Source of the DNA: SHZI01 sp041396045 | Lineage (GTDB): Bacteria; Pseudomonadota; Gammaproteobacteria; Steroidobacterales; GCA-2729495 | DNA: 64,000 nt | Reading direction: 5' to 3' | NCBI GenBank assembly: GCA_041396045.1 | Contig: JAWKZI010000008.1 | Coordinates: forward strand, 62,001-126,000 | Shown: positions 51,382-60,870 of the stretch, one piece after another | Numbering within the stretch: the first letter of the stretch is position 1 | Layout of the letters: every line of letters starts with the position of its first letter | The notes under the pieces: model-generated | Seen by the model: the letters and a program-made list of their open reading frames with translations, nothing else | Databases searched by the model: none | Told to the model about the DNA's origin: nothing | Position numbers and translations under genes: made by a program

Positions 51382-52617
51382 ATGCAGAAGACTGTTGTGA
51401 TCGCCGGAGCAGGGCATGCTGCCGGCCAGACTATCGTTTCGCTTCGTCAGGGCGGGTTTGACGGCCGTATCGTGCTGGTCGGCGAGGAGCCGTACCTGCC
51501 ATACCAGCGTCCACCGCTGTCCAAGAAGTTTCTTTCCGGCGAAATGGACCTGCCGCGGCTGCTGCTGCGCCACGAGAAGTTCTATGCGGATCATCAGATT
51601 GACGTGCGCCTGAGTACGCGCGTGACCCGTATCGATCCAGGTTCGCACAGCGCCGAATTGAGTGACGGCAACCGCCTGGACTACGACAAACTCGTCCTGG
51701 CGACCGGCAGCCGCGCGCGTGAGATGGCTGTTGAAGGTCATCGTCTCGACGGGGTCCACTATCTTCGCACGATTGAAGATGTGGACCGGATCCGTGACCA
51801 GCTGCGCCCGGGCGCCTCGCTGGTGATAGTGGGCGCCGGCTACATTGGCCTGGAAGTTGCTGCTGTTACCGCCTCGCTGGGACTCAAGGTGACCGTCATC
51901 GAACTGGCCAGCCAGGTCATGGCCCGTGTACAGGCACCGGTGGTTTCGGCCTTCATGGAGCGCGTGCATCGCGAAGCCGGCGTGGAAATTCGTTGCGGCA
52001 TCGGCGTCAGTGGCTTCAACGGCAGCACCCGGCTGCAGAGCGTGACCTTGAGTAACGGTCAGGAGATCTCTGCTGATCTCGCCATTATCGGTATTGGCAT
52101 CCTGCCAAATGTTGAGCTGGCAGAGGCTGCTGGCATTCGGTGCAACAACGGCATCCTCTGTGACGAGCATTGCCGTACCAATGTTGAGGATGTATTTGCT
52201 GTCGGCGATTGCAGCAACCATCCCAATGCCCTGCTCGGTCGCCGTGTGCGCCTGGAATCCGTGCACAATGCCCAGGAACAGGCCAAGACCGTAGCTGCCA
52301 CCATCCTCGACAACGCAGAGCCATATGCCCAGGTGCCCTGGTTCTGGTCAGACCAGTACGACCTGAAGCTGCAGATCGTGGGTTTCTCAGGACCGGACGC
52401 GCAGGCTGTGATCCGCGGCGATCCCGACAGTCATTCATTCGCGGTGTTCTATCTGGACAACGGCCGCCTGACTGCGGTGTACGCCATCAACAGCCCGCGG
52501 GAATTCATGCTGTCGAAAAAGCTGATTGCGATCGGCGCACGGCCCGATCCCGCCGCACTTCGCGACACTGACACCCCCTTCAAGGAAATCGCCAGCGCAC
52601 TCGATACCAGTCCGTAG
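51382..52617 (+). CDS. FAD-dependent NAD(P)H:ferredoxin/rubredoxin reductase
   Basis: 411 residues of the putidaredoxin-reductase/rubredoxin-reductase family. The FAD motif VVIAGAGHAAGQTIVSLR, the turn PYQRPPLSKKFLSGE, the NAD motif VIVGAGYIGLEVAAV and the second FAD motif VFAVGDCSNHPNALLG are in order. It would supply electrons from NAD(P)H to a [2Fe-2S] ferredoxin and then to an oxygenase; no ferredoxin or oxygenase gene is adjacent, so its partner is elsewhere, possibly the Rieske enzyme at the start of this window (speculative). Confidence 0.88.
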   Translation: MQKTVVIAGAGHAAGQTIVSLRQGGFDGRIVLVGEEPYLPYQRPPLSKKFLSGEMDLPRLLLRHEKFYADHQIDVRLSTRVTRIDPGSHSAELSDGNRLDYDKLVLATGSRAREMAVEGHRLDGVHYLRTIEDVDRIRDQLRPGASLVIVGAGYIGLEVAAVTASLGLKVTVIELASQVMARVQAPVVSAFMERVHREAGVEIRCGIGVSGFNGSTRLQSVTLSNGQEISADLAIIGIGILPNVELAEAAGIRCNNGILCDEHCRTNVEDVFAVGDCSNHPNALLGRRVRLESVHNAQEQAKTVAATILDNAEPYAQVPWFWSDQYDLKLQIVGFSGPDAQAVIRGDPDSHSFAVFYLDNGRLTAVYAINSPREFMLSKKLIAIGARPDPAALRDTDTPFKEIASALDTSP

Positions 52618-52638
52618 ACGCTTCGGCCGGAGCGGCTG

Positions 52639-53343
52639 CTACCTGGCGACGACCGGCGGTGGAATTACTTTGAGGGCCAGAGCCCGATTCAGCCGGCCGG
52701 ACGCGGGGCTCGTGTCGGGCGCAGACAACCACTCGCGGATTTCTCCGGTGTAGCCTGCGTAGCGACCCGCCGCGCCAATAACGCCGGTCCAGCCGCCTGT
52801 AGGCTCTGGCGCCGACAGGGCAAAGGGTCCCGCGCCATCGGTTCCCGGCTCTGGTTGTTGCCCGAACGGCAGAAAACGATCACGGGCAAGCGGCCAGAGG
52901 TTGCTGTAACCAGCGGCAAATACACTGCCTTCGCCCGGCCAGAAAATGTTCCAGTAGTCATCCGTACCAAGTTGGGCGCGCCAGAGGTTGTTGGCGCTAT
53001 CAATCGTCGACACCTTCACCGCCAGGGCAGCCGGACTGCCATCGCCGGCTGGCAATACCACAATGCCCGTACGCACGCCGGCCAGCGCCGGTTTGCGGAA
53101 AGCCCGCTGCGCATTGTCATGCTCCTTGTTCGGGCCGGAGCCAGCAGCCAGATCCAGGCCGAGCAGATCAGCAACGCCGCCGTCCATGCCCCGAAAGTCT
53201 TCCCAGCTGTACGCCCTGGGCGAGGCTATATCGTCCGGCAGCGGCGCCAACCCGCTAAACCACGTCAGCGGATTGGCGAGCAACAAGGCCGTACCGGCCA
53301 GAACGCCCAGTATCAGACCCAGCAATGCACTAAACAGGCGCAT
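52639..53343 (-). CDS. Hypothetical exported protein (paired with the upstream gene)
   Basis: 234 residues. An N-terminal hydrophobic segment (LLGLILGVLAGTALLLANP) anchors or exports it; the rest is a soluble domain rich in Trp and Asp without Cys (DDYWNIFWPGEG, GGWTGVIGAAGRYAGYTGEI). No family recognised. It starts two bases after the stop of the frame-broken gene at 53346, whose N-terminus looks similar (a basic residue followed by a hydrophobic helix), so the two are an operon of envelope proteins. Confidence 0.65.
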   Translation of the reverse strand: MRLFSALLGLILGVLAGTALLLANPLTWFSGLAPLPDDIASPRAYSWEDFRGMDGGVADLLGLDLAAGSGPNKEHDNAQRAFRKPALAGVRTGIVVLPAGDGSPAALAVKVSTIDSANNLWRAQLGTDDYWNIFWPGEGSVFAAGYSNLWPLARDRFLPFGQQPEPGTDGAGPFALSAPEPTGGWTGVIGAAGRYAGYTGEIREWLSAPDTSPASGRLNRALALKVIPPPVVAR

Positions 53344-53345
53344 GA

Positions 53346-54054
53346 CTAATGCACGGCCTCGACCATCGTCGACAAGCGTATCTGGCCGCTGGTACTGCCA
53401 TCACCATGAACCTTTGCCAGCGTCCAGACCTCGGTAAAGCGTCCGCCTAGGCCGTCGAATTCATCAGTCCCTCGTATGACCCGGCCGGTGGTCGCAGGCC
53501 CCGTGGCAACGGGTGCCATGGCGCTGACCACAATTTGCGTACGCCCGGCCCAGAACGCAGCAGTCTGCGCCGGCGCAACGGCAACAACGCCAGCTTCGGA
53601 TGGCTGCTGGCTGGCGGTCGCATTGATGCTGTCGGCCTGCGCCAGAAACAGCGCCCCCCGGCTCGGGATGACCAGTAACCAGTTGGACGCCGATCGGCCC
53701 GGATCGGCCAGCGCACCACCGTCGCCGGTCAGCCGGCTCGCGACACCGATGACGTTGTCGTCAGCATCCCGGAGGCGGAACAATTCGGCGCTGACACGTT
53801 GCCCGGAGGTGTTCTCCAGCACTGCGACACCAACGGCTGTGCCGGCAGGCATTGCGGCGGCCGGATCGTGTTGGGTACAGGGCGTACTGATGCGATCGTC
53901 GGGCCAGTGAATGACAAAGTTTTCCTGTCGCCCGCCATCCGGCAGCACCGTGATCAGCGAACGGACCCGACTGTGGACAGGCAATGGCCAAGTAGGCGCC
54001 CAGCGCGACGCACAACAGGCCAATGACAAACCCGAAGATGAACAGGCGTTTAAC
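53346..54054 (-). pseudogene. Hypothetical exported/membrane-anchored protein with an apparent frameshift
   Basis: The main body (53346 to about 53975) encodes a soluble domain (SLITVLPDGGRQENFVIHWP, ASRLTGDGGALADPGRSASN, VHGDGSTSGQIRLSTMVEA). Read in the same frame, the N-terminus is an implausible Cys/Trp-rich stretch, but a neighbouring frame at about 53975-54054 encodes a hydrophobic anchor (KRLFIFGFVIGLLCVALGAY) matching the next gene's style. A single-base indel near 53970-53980 joins them. The start codon is not clear. Function unknown. Confidence 0.6.
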
Positions 54055-54165
54055 GGTCGGTCCCCACCTACAGAATCGGCCGGAGTCTAACCCGGTCGCG
54101 CCGGCCTGCGCGAGGAACTGGCCGACGATATCGATGAACCCGCATTCGGTCCGACGAACTGCGAT

Positions 54166-55731
54166 TCAGCTCAGGTAACTCTCAAGGTACGCGTCGAAGG
54201 TGCCGGTATCGGCCGCCTCCAGTGCACGCTGGCGCTCCAGCGAGCTGGCGGCTTCGGCGATCAGCCGGTCACGGTGCCGATTGAGTTCCGGCGCCAGAGC
54301 CTCGAAATAACTTCTGGTGCGTACGGCAAGCTCCAGCCCGTAACGCGCCAGCGGCAGGCCGGTATCCCGCAAGGTGTGCAGCAGCGCTGCCGACGGAGTC
54401 TGCTCCGGATCTACAATGGCCGACAAGTGGTGGCCAATGGCCGCCACATGCCCGCGGGAGTCATCCGGATCGATCAGCCGGGCCACCTCCGTCATCCCCT
54501 GACAGACTTCGACTGCCCAGTCCCCCAGCAGGATCTCGTCATCACCACGCCGCAGCCGAAGACCCGGCTCCCGGCCGCGTCGCGCGACCACGGCCTGGTT
54601 GCGGTCGATCGCGTCCTGCTCGTCGTCGGAGATCGGCGGGCTGCTGCTGAGCAGGCAATAGATCAGAAAGACTTCCAGGAAGCGCATCTGCCGCTGATTG
54701 ACCCCGACGGGATCCCAGGGACTGATATCCAGCGCCCGCAATTCGACGTATTGCACGCCGGCGCGTCTCAGCGCCTCAGTGGGTCGCTCGCCCAGTCGCG
54801 CAACCCGCTTTGGGCGAATCGTGCTGTAAAACTCATTCTCGATCTGCAGCAGATTGCTGTTGAGCTGCCGGTATTCCCCATCGACCTTTACACCAATGAG
54901 GTCAAACGCCGGACTGGGCACGTGCGTGGCTGCATGGAGATCAGCCACATAGTCATCCAGGCTGTTGGCCGATACCTTGAGCCTGGCCTGGCTCGTGTTG
55001 TGATAGCCCAGATCACTCATGCGCAGCGAGGTGGCGTGCGGACCGAAAAGTGTGCCGGCATCAAACTCTTCCAGACCTGTCTCCCCACGACCACTGACGA
55101 AGGTCTTGCACACGGCAGGCGATGCGCCGAAGAGGTAGAGCAGCAACCAGTCGAGTCGACGCACATTGCGTACTGCGCTCAGGTAACCAGCAGACTGGAA
55201 GTCCTGCAGGTTATCTGCATTGTTCTCCAGCGACTGGTACCGGGGCCAGAAGGCTTCAGGCAGGGAATAGTTGTAGTGAATGCCCGCGATGGATTGCATC
55301 GTCCGCCCATAGCGGTAGCCCAGGCCGCGGCGATAGATGTGCTTCATCATGCCAATGTGCGAGCTGCCATACTCGGCGAGCGGGACGTCTTTGTCGCTGC
55401 TGATCGCGCACGGCATGGACAGCGGCCAGAGCAGTTCGTCGCCTATGCGGTTGATCACAAACTGATGGATATCGCAGAGCAACTGCACGGTTTCCCAGTT
55501 GCTCACCTGCGGTGGTGTCACAAACTCCAGCAGGGCCTCGGAATAGTCGGTGGTGATGTATTCATTGGTCAAAGCCGAGCCCAGCGCCAGCGGATGTGGC
55601 GTTGTCGCCACGCGGCCTTCGGGCGTGATGCGCAGGCACTCACGCTCTACACCACGCAGGCCACCGCGAAGCAGGCCGGACATTTCCGGCGTTGCAAGTC
55701 GCTTCAATCGTGTCTCAAGCAGCGGTCCCAC
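54166..55731 (-). CDS. gshA: Glutamate-cysteine ligase
   Basis: 521 residues from GTG 55731, close to the 518 of E. coli GshA. First enzyme of glutathione synthesis. Family segments: LLRGGLRGVERECLRITPEG at the N-terminus with the active-site Glu, TTDYSEALLEFVTPP, YGSSHIGMMKHIYRRGLGYR, GIHYNYSLPEAFW and ELRALDISPWDPVG. An upstream open frame to 55908 is not supported by the family alignment. Confidence 0.95.
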   Translation of the reverse strand: MGPLLETRLKRLATPEMSGLLRGGLRGVERECLRITPEGRVATTPHPLALGSALTNEYITTDYSEALLEFVTPPQVSNWETVQLLCDIHQFVINRIGDELLWPLSMPCAISSDKDVPLAEYGSSHIGMMKHIYRRGLGYRYGRTMQSIAGIHYNYSLPEAFWPRYQSLENNADNLQDFQSAGYLSAVRNVRRLDWLLLYLFGASPAVCKTFVSGRGETGLEEFDAGTLFGPHATSLRMSDLGYHNTSQARLKVSANSLDDYVADLHAATHVPSPAFDLIGVKVDGEYRQLNSNLLQIENEFYSTIRPKRVARLGERPTEALRRAGVQYVELRALDISPWDPVGVNQRQMRFLEVFLIYCLLSSSPPISDDEQDAIDRNQAVVARRGREPGLRLRRGDDEILLGDWAVEVCQGMTEVARLIDPDDSRGHVAAIGHHLSAIVDPEQTPSAALLHTLRDTGLPLARYGLELAVRTRSYFEALAPELNRHRDRLIAEAASSLERQRALEAADTGTFDAYLESYLS

Positions 55732-55936
55732 TATGGATCCTGTTACACCGACCCGAGCGGGTGGGGGTTGGCAGATTACACGGTATCGCCAAACCGGCGA
55801 CACCCCTCCCGGTCGACACGGTACTGAATGTCGTGGGCAGACCACCAGCCGGCACGGTACCAGGGGGCTGGAAACTGCCGTGGTACGACAGCGGAGCACA
55901 GCAGCCATTCACATCGGTCGTGCTATATATCCGCGC

Positions 55937-56347
55937 ATGTCAGCGCACGTTCGGCAATCCCGGATCAGTTGTCGCCGCGTCTATCTGGGGATCGGCACGC
56001 TGCTCCTGTTGCTGGCAACCCCGGCCATGGCGTTCCGCTGTGGCAACCGGATCGTCAGCCCTGGGGACCATTACTCCAAGGTCCTTAAAATCTGCGGCGA
56101 ACCGCTGGGGGTGCAACAGCGGATGATCTACAGGGCAGGCCCCACACTACCGCGCACGCAGATTCTTCAGGGACCCGGTGGATTGCGCGTTGAACGCGAG
56201 TTGCTGTACGCCGACCGGTCCTATGTCGAAGTGGTTGTCGAAGAGTGGACCTACAACTTTGGCCCACACCGTCTGATGCAGCTGGTGCGCTTCGAAAACG
56301 GCTTCGTCGCGGATATCGACCAGCTTGGCTACGGCTTCAGGCCGTAG
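55937..56347 (+). CDS. DUF2845 exported protein
   Basis: 136 residues. Signal peptide (VYLGIGTLLLLLATPAMA, cleavage near residue 33) followed by FRCGNRIVSPGDHYSKVLKI and a second Cys in ICGEPLG, then EEWTYNFGPHRLMQLVRFEN, the usual DUF2845 pattern. Periplasmic, unknown function; the two Cys may form a disulfide. Its 3' end overlaps the convergent hydrolase gene by 11 bases. Confidence 0.8.
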   Translation: MSAHVRQSRISCRRVYLGIGTLLLLLATPAMAFRCGNRIVSPGDHYSKVLKICGEPLGVQQRMIYRAGPTLPRTQILQGPGGLRVERELLYADRSYVEVVVEEWTYNFGPHRLMQLVRFENGFVADIDQLGYGFRP

Positions 56348-57320
56348 CTGTCTCGCTGAAGGCGTTGACCAGGAAGTCGTCGGACCAGGTCCGCAGCCTG
56401 AAGTCGCCCAGATAACCGCAATGGCCACCCCAGCGCGTCCGGCGTACCGTCAGTGCCGGCGACCTGGCAAGCCTGTCTGCCGTGGCAACCGGAACCACCG
56501 GATCATCGTCGGCCAGCAGGATGTCGGACGGCACGTTGAGCGTGGACAGGCGGTCACCGGTAAGAGAGTAACCATCCAGATAGGATTTGAGATCCGGAAA
56601 CTCCGTGTACTGGGCCACGAAGTATTCAGTCATGGCACGCAGCCTGGTGAAGCGCGCCAGCGAGCCGAACGTGTAGTCAGCCGGAAAGGCTTCTGCCTTG
56701 CGCTCCAGCGACCGGCGCCACTTGCCCAGGTAGTAGCGACGATAAATCGCCAACCCGGAGTCCAGCGCAATCATTGTTTCCTCCGGCTCCAGCACCGGAC
56801 AGATCGCTGCGACTCGAGCGAGACGCAACGATGGAGTGGCAACGGTTGCTATGCGCAGCGCGAAATTGCCTCCCAGCGAATACCCCGCGAGATACAAAGC
56901 TTCATCTGGATACTGGTCGGCCACCCAGCGCGTCGCATCCACCATTTCTGCCAGACGGCACGAATGAAAAATCTCGCGATTCAGATGGTGAGTGTTGCCG
57001 TGGTCGCGCATGTTGATCCGGACGATGCGAAAGCCGGCACGCCACAGACGGTCGGCGGCGGACACAACGTGAAGTGACCGGGAACTGCCCTCCCAGCCGT
57101 GCAGGAGAATCACCACGCGACCATTGGGCTGCGGATTCGCCGTGTGCTGCGCCAACAGTCGAACGCCACCACCGCACTCGACAATGCGGTCTTCAGACGC
57201 AGCGATCAGATTCTGCGCATCGGCAAAAACCCGTCGCCGCCGCCACGCGCTGTTGGCCAGCGCTGCCTGAATGTCTGCATGCCGCAACATTCGTGGCGGC
57301 GTATAAGCGACGACTTCCAT
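56337..57320 (-). CDS. YheT-like alpha/beta hydrolase
   Basis: 327 residues. Oxyanion motif LLHGWEGSSRSLHVVSAADR (conserved HGWEG), nucleophile in LAGYSLGGNFALRIA, Asp in LLADDDPVVPVATADR and catalytic His in RTRWGGHCGYLGD. Matches the AB-hydrolase group that contains E. coli YheT; natural substrates are probably lipid esters. Cytoplasmic. Followed upstream by the receiver-domain gene on the same strand. Confidence 0.83.
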   Translation of the reverse strand: MEVVAYTPPRMLRHADIQAALANSAWRRRRVFADAQNLIAASEDRIVECGGGVRLLAQHTANPQPNGRVVILLHGWEGSSRSLHVVSAADRLWRAGFRIVRINMRDHGNTHHLNREIFHSCRLAEMVDATRWVADQYPDEALYLAGYSLGGNFALRIATVATPSLRLARVAAICPVLEPEETMIALDSGLAIYRRYYLGKWRRSLERKAEAFPADYTFGSLARFTRLRAMTEYFVAQYTEFPDLKSYLDGYSLTGDRLSTLNVPSDILLADDDPVVPVATADRLARSPALTVRRTRWGGHCGYLGDFRLRTWSDDFLVNAFSETATA

Positions 57321-57359
57321 ATCGGTACTCGAAACCCTGTATCGCGGCTGCAGCCGCCC

Positions 57360-58691
57360 CTACGATCCGCGATCCGGCGGATCGGCAACCAGTTGAACCT
57401 CAACCCGCTGATTCTGGCGGGCCACGGCATTCCATTCGCCCGCCTTGAGGTCATCGCTCAGCACCGGATAAGGCACCAATGGTTGTGCGCGACCCATCGG
57501 GTCCAGATCGACGCGAATCGGCCCCCCAGCCAACGTCAGTTCCGACAGATAGTTCGCAAAAGCAACGGATTGCCGCGCGGACTCGGCCCGGGATTCTTCA
57601 GGCGGCAGACCGATCCGGTCGCAGCTTGTGGCCGGCAGGGCGTCGGGCGCCGGCCTCCAATCCTGCTCCGCCGTCCTCTGCATGCAAAAATCACCAACGT
57701 GGGATTTGAGTCGTACGATGCCGCGAAAATCTATGGCCCGCAGACGCTCAATCAGACCACGCAGCTTTTCGAGTTGCTCATCGCCAAATGGCAGGGTTTC
57801 CGGTGGATAAGTGGCGCCCTGATTCAGGCTCCACTCCAGTGCGGCAGCAACGCCAGCCGAGCGGTTCGACTCACCGGCGATGGCCCGGTCAAGCTCGAGC
57901 TTCGCGTTGCCGGCTTCCGCAACATCATTGGCCCGACGTGCATTCAAGGCGGACAACAAGCCAATATTCTGCTGGGCAACGGCTCGCCACCGGGCTTCAG
58001 AATCCAGATGCAGCCAGAGAAATGTGGCGGCAACAACGGCCAATGTCGCGATCAGCGCACCAGCCGGCCAGAACGACAGGCGGTGGCCACGCTCGGCCTG
58101 TGCCGACTCTGTACTGCTGCGACCGTCAGGTAGCCGCTCACCCAGAACACGGCTGATCGTGGATTCGAGGTCGTCACGCAATGCACGGTTGTAGTCGGTC
58201 AGCATCTCCTGTAGCCAGCGATGCAGATCCGACCAGTCCGCCGGCGAATTCACCGACTCCACGCCCGGGAGGCCCGGCAGGTCGCTGGCCCGGCGGGCCG
58301 GAACCACGGGTTGCTCGCCCGGCAGGAGGTGCAGGGACCGCAAGACCTCGCGGACCTCCACCGGCTTGATCTGCTTGGGCAAAACGCCGACAGCGCCCAG
58401 CGCTCGCGCCTGCCCCACATACAACTCACCGGACTGCGAGGTGTACATCATTACCGGAATCGTGGCCGTCGCCGGGTTCTCCTTGATAGCCTTTACCGCC
58501 TGAAAGCCATCCATGCCGGGCATCATGTGATCCATGAAAATCACGTCCGGTCGATGAGCAGTCAGGAACTGGAGCGCCGCTTCGGCTGACTCTGCGGTTT
58601 CCACCCGGAGTTCGTGATCGACGAGCATGCGCCGTAACGCCTCGCGGGCGGTCCGTGAATCGTCAACGATGAGAGCGCTCTTCTGGGCCAC
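57360..58691 (-). CDS. Membrane-anchored response-regulator receiver protein with extracytoplasmic domain
   Basis: 443 residues. An N-terminal CheY-like receiver (residues 1-120) has acidic D10, D11, phospho-acceptor D54 (FMDHMMPGMDGFQAV) and the conserved Lys in VLPKQIKP. A linker with a helical segment follows, then one transmembrane helix near residues 211-233 (WPAGALIATLAVVAATFLWL) and a C-terminal part of about 210 residues outside the cytoplasm, predicted coiled coil then a globular end reading WNAVARQNQRVEVQLVADPP, reminiscent of OmpA-like domains. A receiver fused to a membrane anchor is unusual. Divergent from a GGDEF/EAL gene, 105 bases apart. Confidence 0.78.
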   Translation of the reverse strand: MAQKSALIVDDSRTAREALRRMLVDHELRVETAESAEAALQFLTAHRPDVIFMDHMMPGMDGFQAVKAIKENPATATIPVMMYTSQSGELYVGQARALGAVGVLPKQIKPVEVREVLRSLHLLPGEQPVVPARRASDLPGLPGVESVNSPADWSDLHRWLQEMLTDYNRALRDDLESTISRVLGERLPDGRSSTESAQAERGHRLSFWPAGALIATLAVVAATFLWLHLDSEARWRAVAQQNIGLLSALNARRANDVAEAGNAKLELDRAIAGESNRSAGVAAALEWSLNQGATYPPETLPFGDEQLEKLRGLIERLRAIDFRGIVRLKSHVGDFCMQRTAEQDWRPAPDALPATSCDRIGLPPEESRAESARQSVAFANYLSELTLAGGPIRVDLDPMGRAQPLVPYPVLSDDLKAGEWNAVARQNQRVEVQLVADPPDRGS

Positions 58692-58796
58692 GCCGGCATT
58701 CTAAACCGGGCCTGCAAGCGAATATCGGACGCAGGCCGCTTGTTCGGGCCCGCGTCGGTCGTCATGCTAGGGGCGGGCGAGGGCTGAAAAACAACA

Positions 58797-60767
58797 ATGC
58801 AAACCCTCTGGCAATCTGATGCAGGGCTGGCGACACTGACCGGGCTACTGCTTGCCGGCCTGGCGCTGCTAGTGGTGCTGGTGGTAGTTGCCCTGCGGCT
58901 ACGAGCCTTACAGGCACGGAATCGGCGTGCCATCCTGGATCTGACCGCTGCTGCAGACACTCTCGCACAGGGGAACCTGACAACCGAAATCACCACAGCC
59001 GAGGCGGGCGACATCGGCGGCCTCGCCAATGCCCTGGACCGCCTGCGCCTGGGTTTGAGCTCTGCGGCCAGTTCGCGGGCCTATCTGAGTCAGGTCATCT
59101 CCAGCATCAGTGATGCGGTACTGCTGACGCGGCCGGACGGCACCATCTCCCAGATCAATCCGGCGGCTGAACGGTTGCTTGGCCAGACCGCGGCGGAGCT
59201 GCGTGGCCAGCCGCTGTTGAATCTGGTGGCAGCCTCCCAGCGAGCTTCCTTTCGATTGGCGGAAGTCAGTGGCCGTACCCGCGAAGTCTCACTGGTCAAT
59301 TCAGCCGGGGTGGAGCTGCCGGTTTCCTACACCTGCGCCGAGATCTCCGCAGAGGATCCGGCCTTGCGCGGCTACGTAATCACGGCCCGGAACATCAGCG
59401 AACGCAAGGTGGCGGAACAGCGGATCCGTTACCTGGCGCGCATCGATGCACTGACCAAGGTACCGAACCGGATGCAGTTTCAGCACCTGCTGCAACGCGC
59501 GCTCGCCCGGGCACGACGCGGCGAGCACCGGCTGGCGCTCATCTATCTGGATATCGACAAATTCAAGGAGATCAACGACACCTACGGACACACTGCCGGC
59601 GATCTTTGTCTGGAGACGCTGACCGACCGGTTGCGGCGTCTGCTGCCGGAATCAGCCGTGATTGGCCGACTGGCCGGCGACGAGTTCGGCGTGGTGCTCG
59701 ACCATCTGGATCCGTCGAGAAATCTTCGCGCCGAGGTTGTGGCCACGACCCGCCTGCTGCAGGAATCGATAACGGAGCCGCTGTATTTCCAGGGCCATCA
59801 GCTCTACATGAGTGCGAGCGCCGGGATCGCGCTGTACCCCTCGGATGGCAATAACGTCATCGACCTGATCCGTAACGCCGACGCCGCGCTGTACAAGGCC
59901 AAACGCCAGGGCGGCGGCGCGCTTGATGTCTATCACGCCGACATGAATGCCGCGGCGGTCGAGCGCCTGATGATGAAGAGCCGGCTGCGCAAGGCTTTCG
60001 AGAAGAATGAACTGCGGGTGCATTACCAGCCAAAAATTGACCTGCGTGACGGGTCGATTGCCGGCGCCGAAGCACTGGTGCGCTGGGAACTCACCGACCG
60101 GGGTATCGTGCTGCCATCCGAATTCATACCTCTGGCTGAGGAAAGCAACCTGATCCTGCAGATCGGCGAGTGGGTACTTAATCGTGTGTGCACGGACATT
60201 GCCGGGTGGAAGCGCACACCGGTGAAGCCTGGCCGGATATCGGTGAATCTGTCCTTGCGCCAGTTAAAGCAGCGTAATTTCATCAGCCGCGTGCAGGCGA
60301 TTTATGGCACGCATGGCGTCACACCCGATGGTCTGGAGCTGGAGATCACCGAATCCACCCTGATGGAAGACCCGAAGCGGACCATCCGGCTGCTGGATGA
60401 ACTGCACGAGATGGGGCTACGCCTTGCAATTGATGACTTTGGCACCGGCTACTCGTCCCTGAGTGCGCTGCAGCAGTTTCCGATTTCCACGCTCAAGATC
60501 GATCAGTCGTTTGTCCGCAGGGTCACTGCAGACCATGACCAGGCAACCATCGTCGCCATGATTATCGAAATGGGCCACAGCCTGAAGCTGAATGTGGTGG
60601 CAGAAGGCGTCGAGTCCGAGGATCAGCTACGCTTCCTGCGGGCACTGAACTGCGACTACGCGCAGGGCATGTTGTTTGGCCGGGCCATGGCTGCCGACGA
60701 CTTCCAGGATCTGCTGCTCGACAACAGCGGCGGCGGCCGTTACCGCCCGCTGTTCACCCGCCGCTGA
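58797..60767 (+). CDS. Membrane HAMP-PAS-GGDEF-EAL cyclic-di-GMP protein
   Basis: 656 residues. Transmembrane helix near residues 13-36 (LATLTGLLLAGLALLVVLVV), HAMP region to about 85, a PAS domain at about 95-210 (VLLTRPDGTISQINPAAERL), a GGDEF domain whose signature is A293-G-D-E-F297, and an EAL domain from E425 (EALVRWEL) with NLSLRQLKQ, EITESTLMED, DDFGTGYSSL and KIDQSF intact. The EAL part looks active as a phosphodiesterase; the GGDEF part has Ala in place of the first Gly and no RxxD inhibitory site, so its activity is uncertain. Divergent from the receiver protein gene, a likely signalling pair. Confidence 0.92.
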   Translation: MQTLWQSDAGLATLTGLLLAGLALLVVLVVVALRLRALQARNRRAILDLTAAADTLAQGNLTTEITTAEAGDIGGLANALDRLRLGLSSAASSRAYLSQVISSISDAVLLTRPDGTISQINPAAERLLGQTAAELRGQPLLNLVAASQRASFRLAEVSGRTREVSLVNSAGVELPVSYTCAEISAEDPALRGYVITARNISERKVAEQRIRYLARIDALTKVPNRMQFQHLLQRALARARRGEHRLALIYLDIDKFKEINDTYGHTAGDLCLETLTDRLRRLLPESAVIGRLAGDEFGVVLDHLDPSRNLRAEVVATTRLLQESITEPLYFQGHQLYMSASAGIALYPSDGNNVIDLIRNADAALYKAKRQGGGALDVYHADMNAAAVERLMMKSRLRKAFEKNELRVHYQPKIDLRDGSIAGAEALVRWELTDRGIVLPSEFIPLAEESNLILQIGEWVLNRVCTDIAGWKRTPVKPGRISVNLSLRQLKQRNFISRVQAIYGTHGVTPDGLELEITESTLMEDPKRTIRLLDELHEMGLRLAIDDFGTGYSSLSALQQFPISTLKIDQSFVRRVTADHDQATIVAMIIEMGHSLKLNVVAEGVESEDQLRFLRALNCDYAQGMLFGRAMAADDFQDLLLDNSGGGRYRPLFTRR

Positions 60768-60870
60768 ATTTAGGGGCTGACCCGGTGGGCGGCGTTCGGT
60801 CATAATTTGTCTGTATCTGCTTATTTGAGTATCTATCTACTTGAGCCTCGGCCATTCAGGAGTACCGCCC

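Noticed and set aside
54274..55827. 517-codon open frame on the plus strand opposite gshA
   Set aside because: Antisense shadow of gshA, with composition typical of reverse-frame translation.
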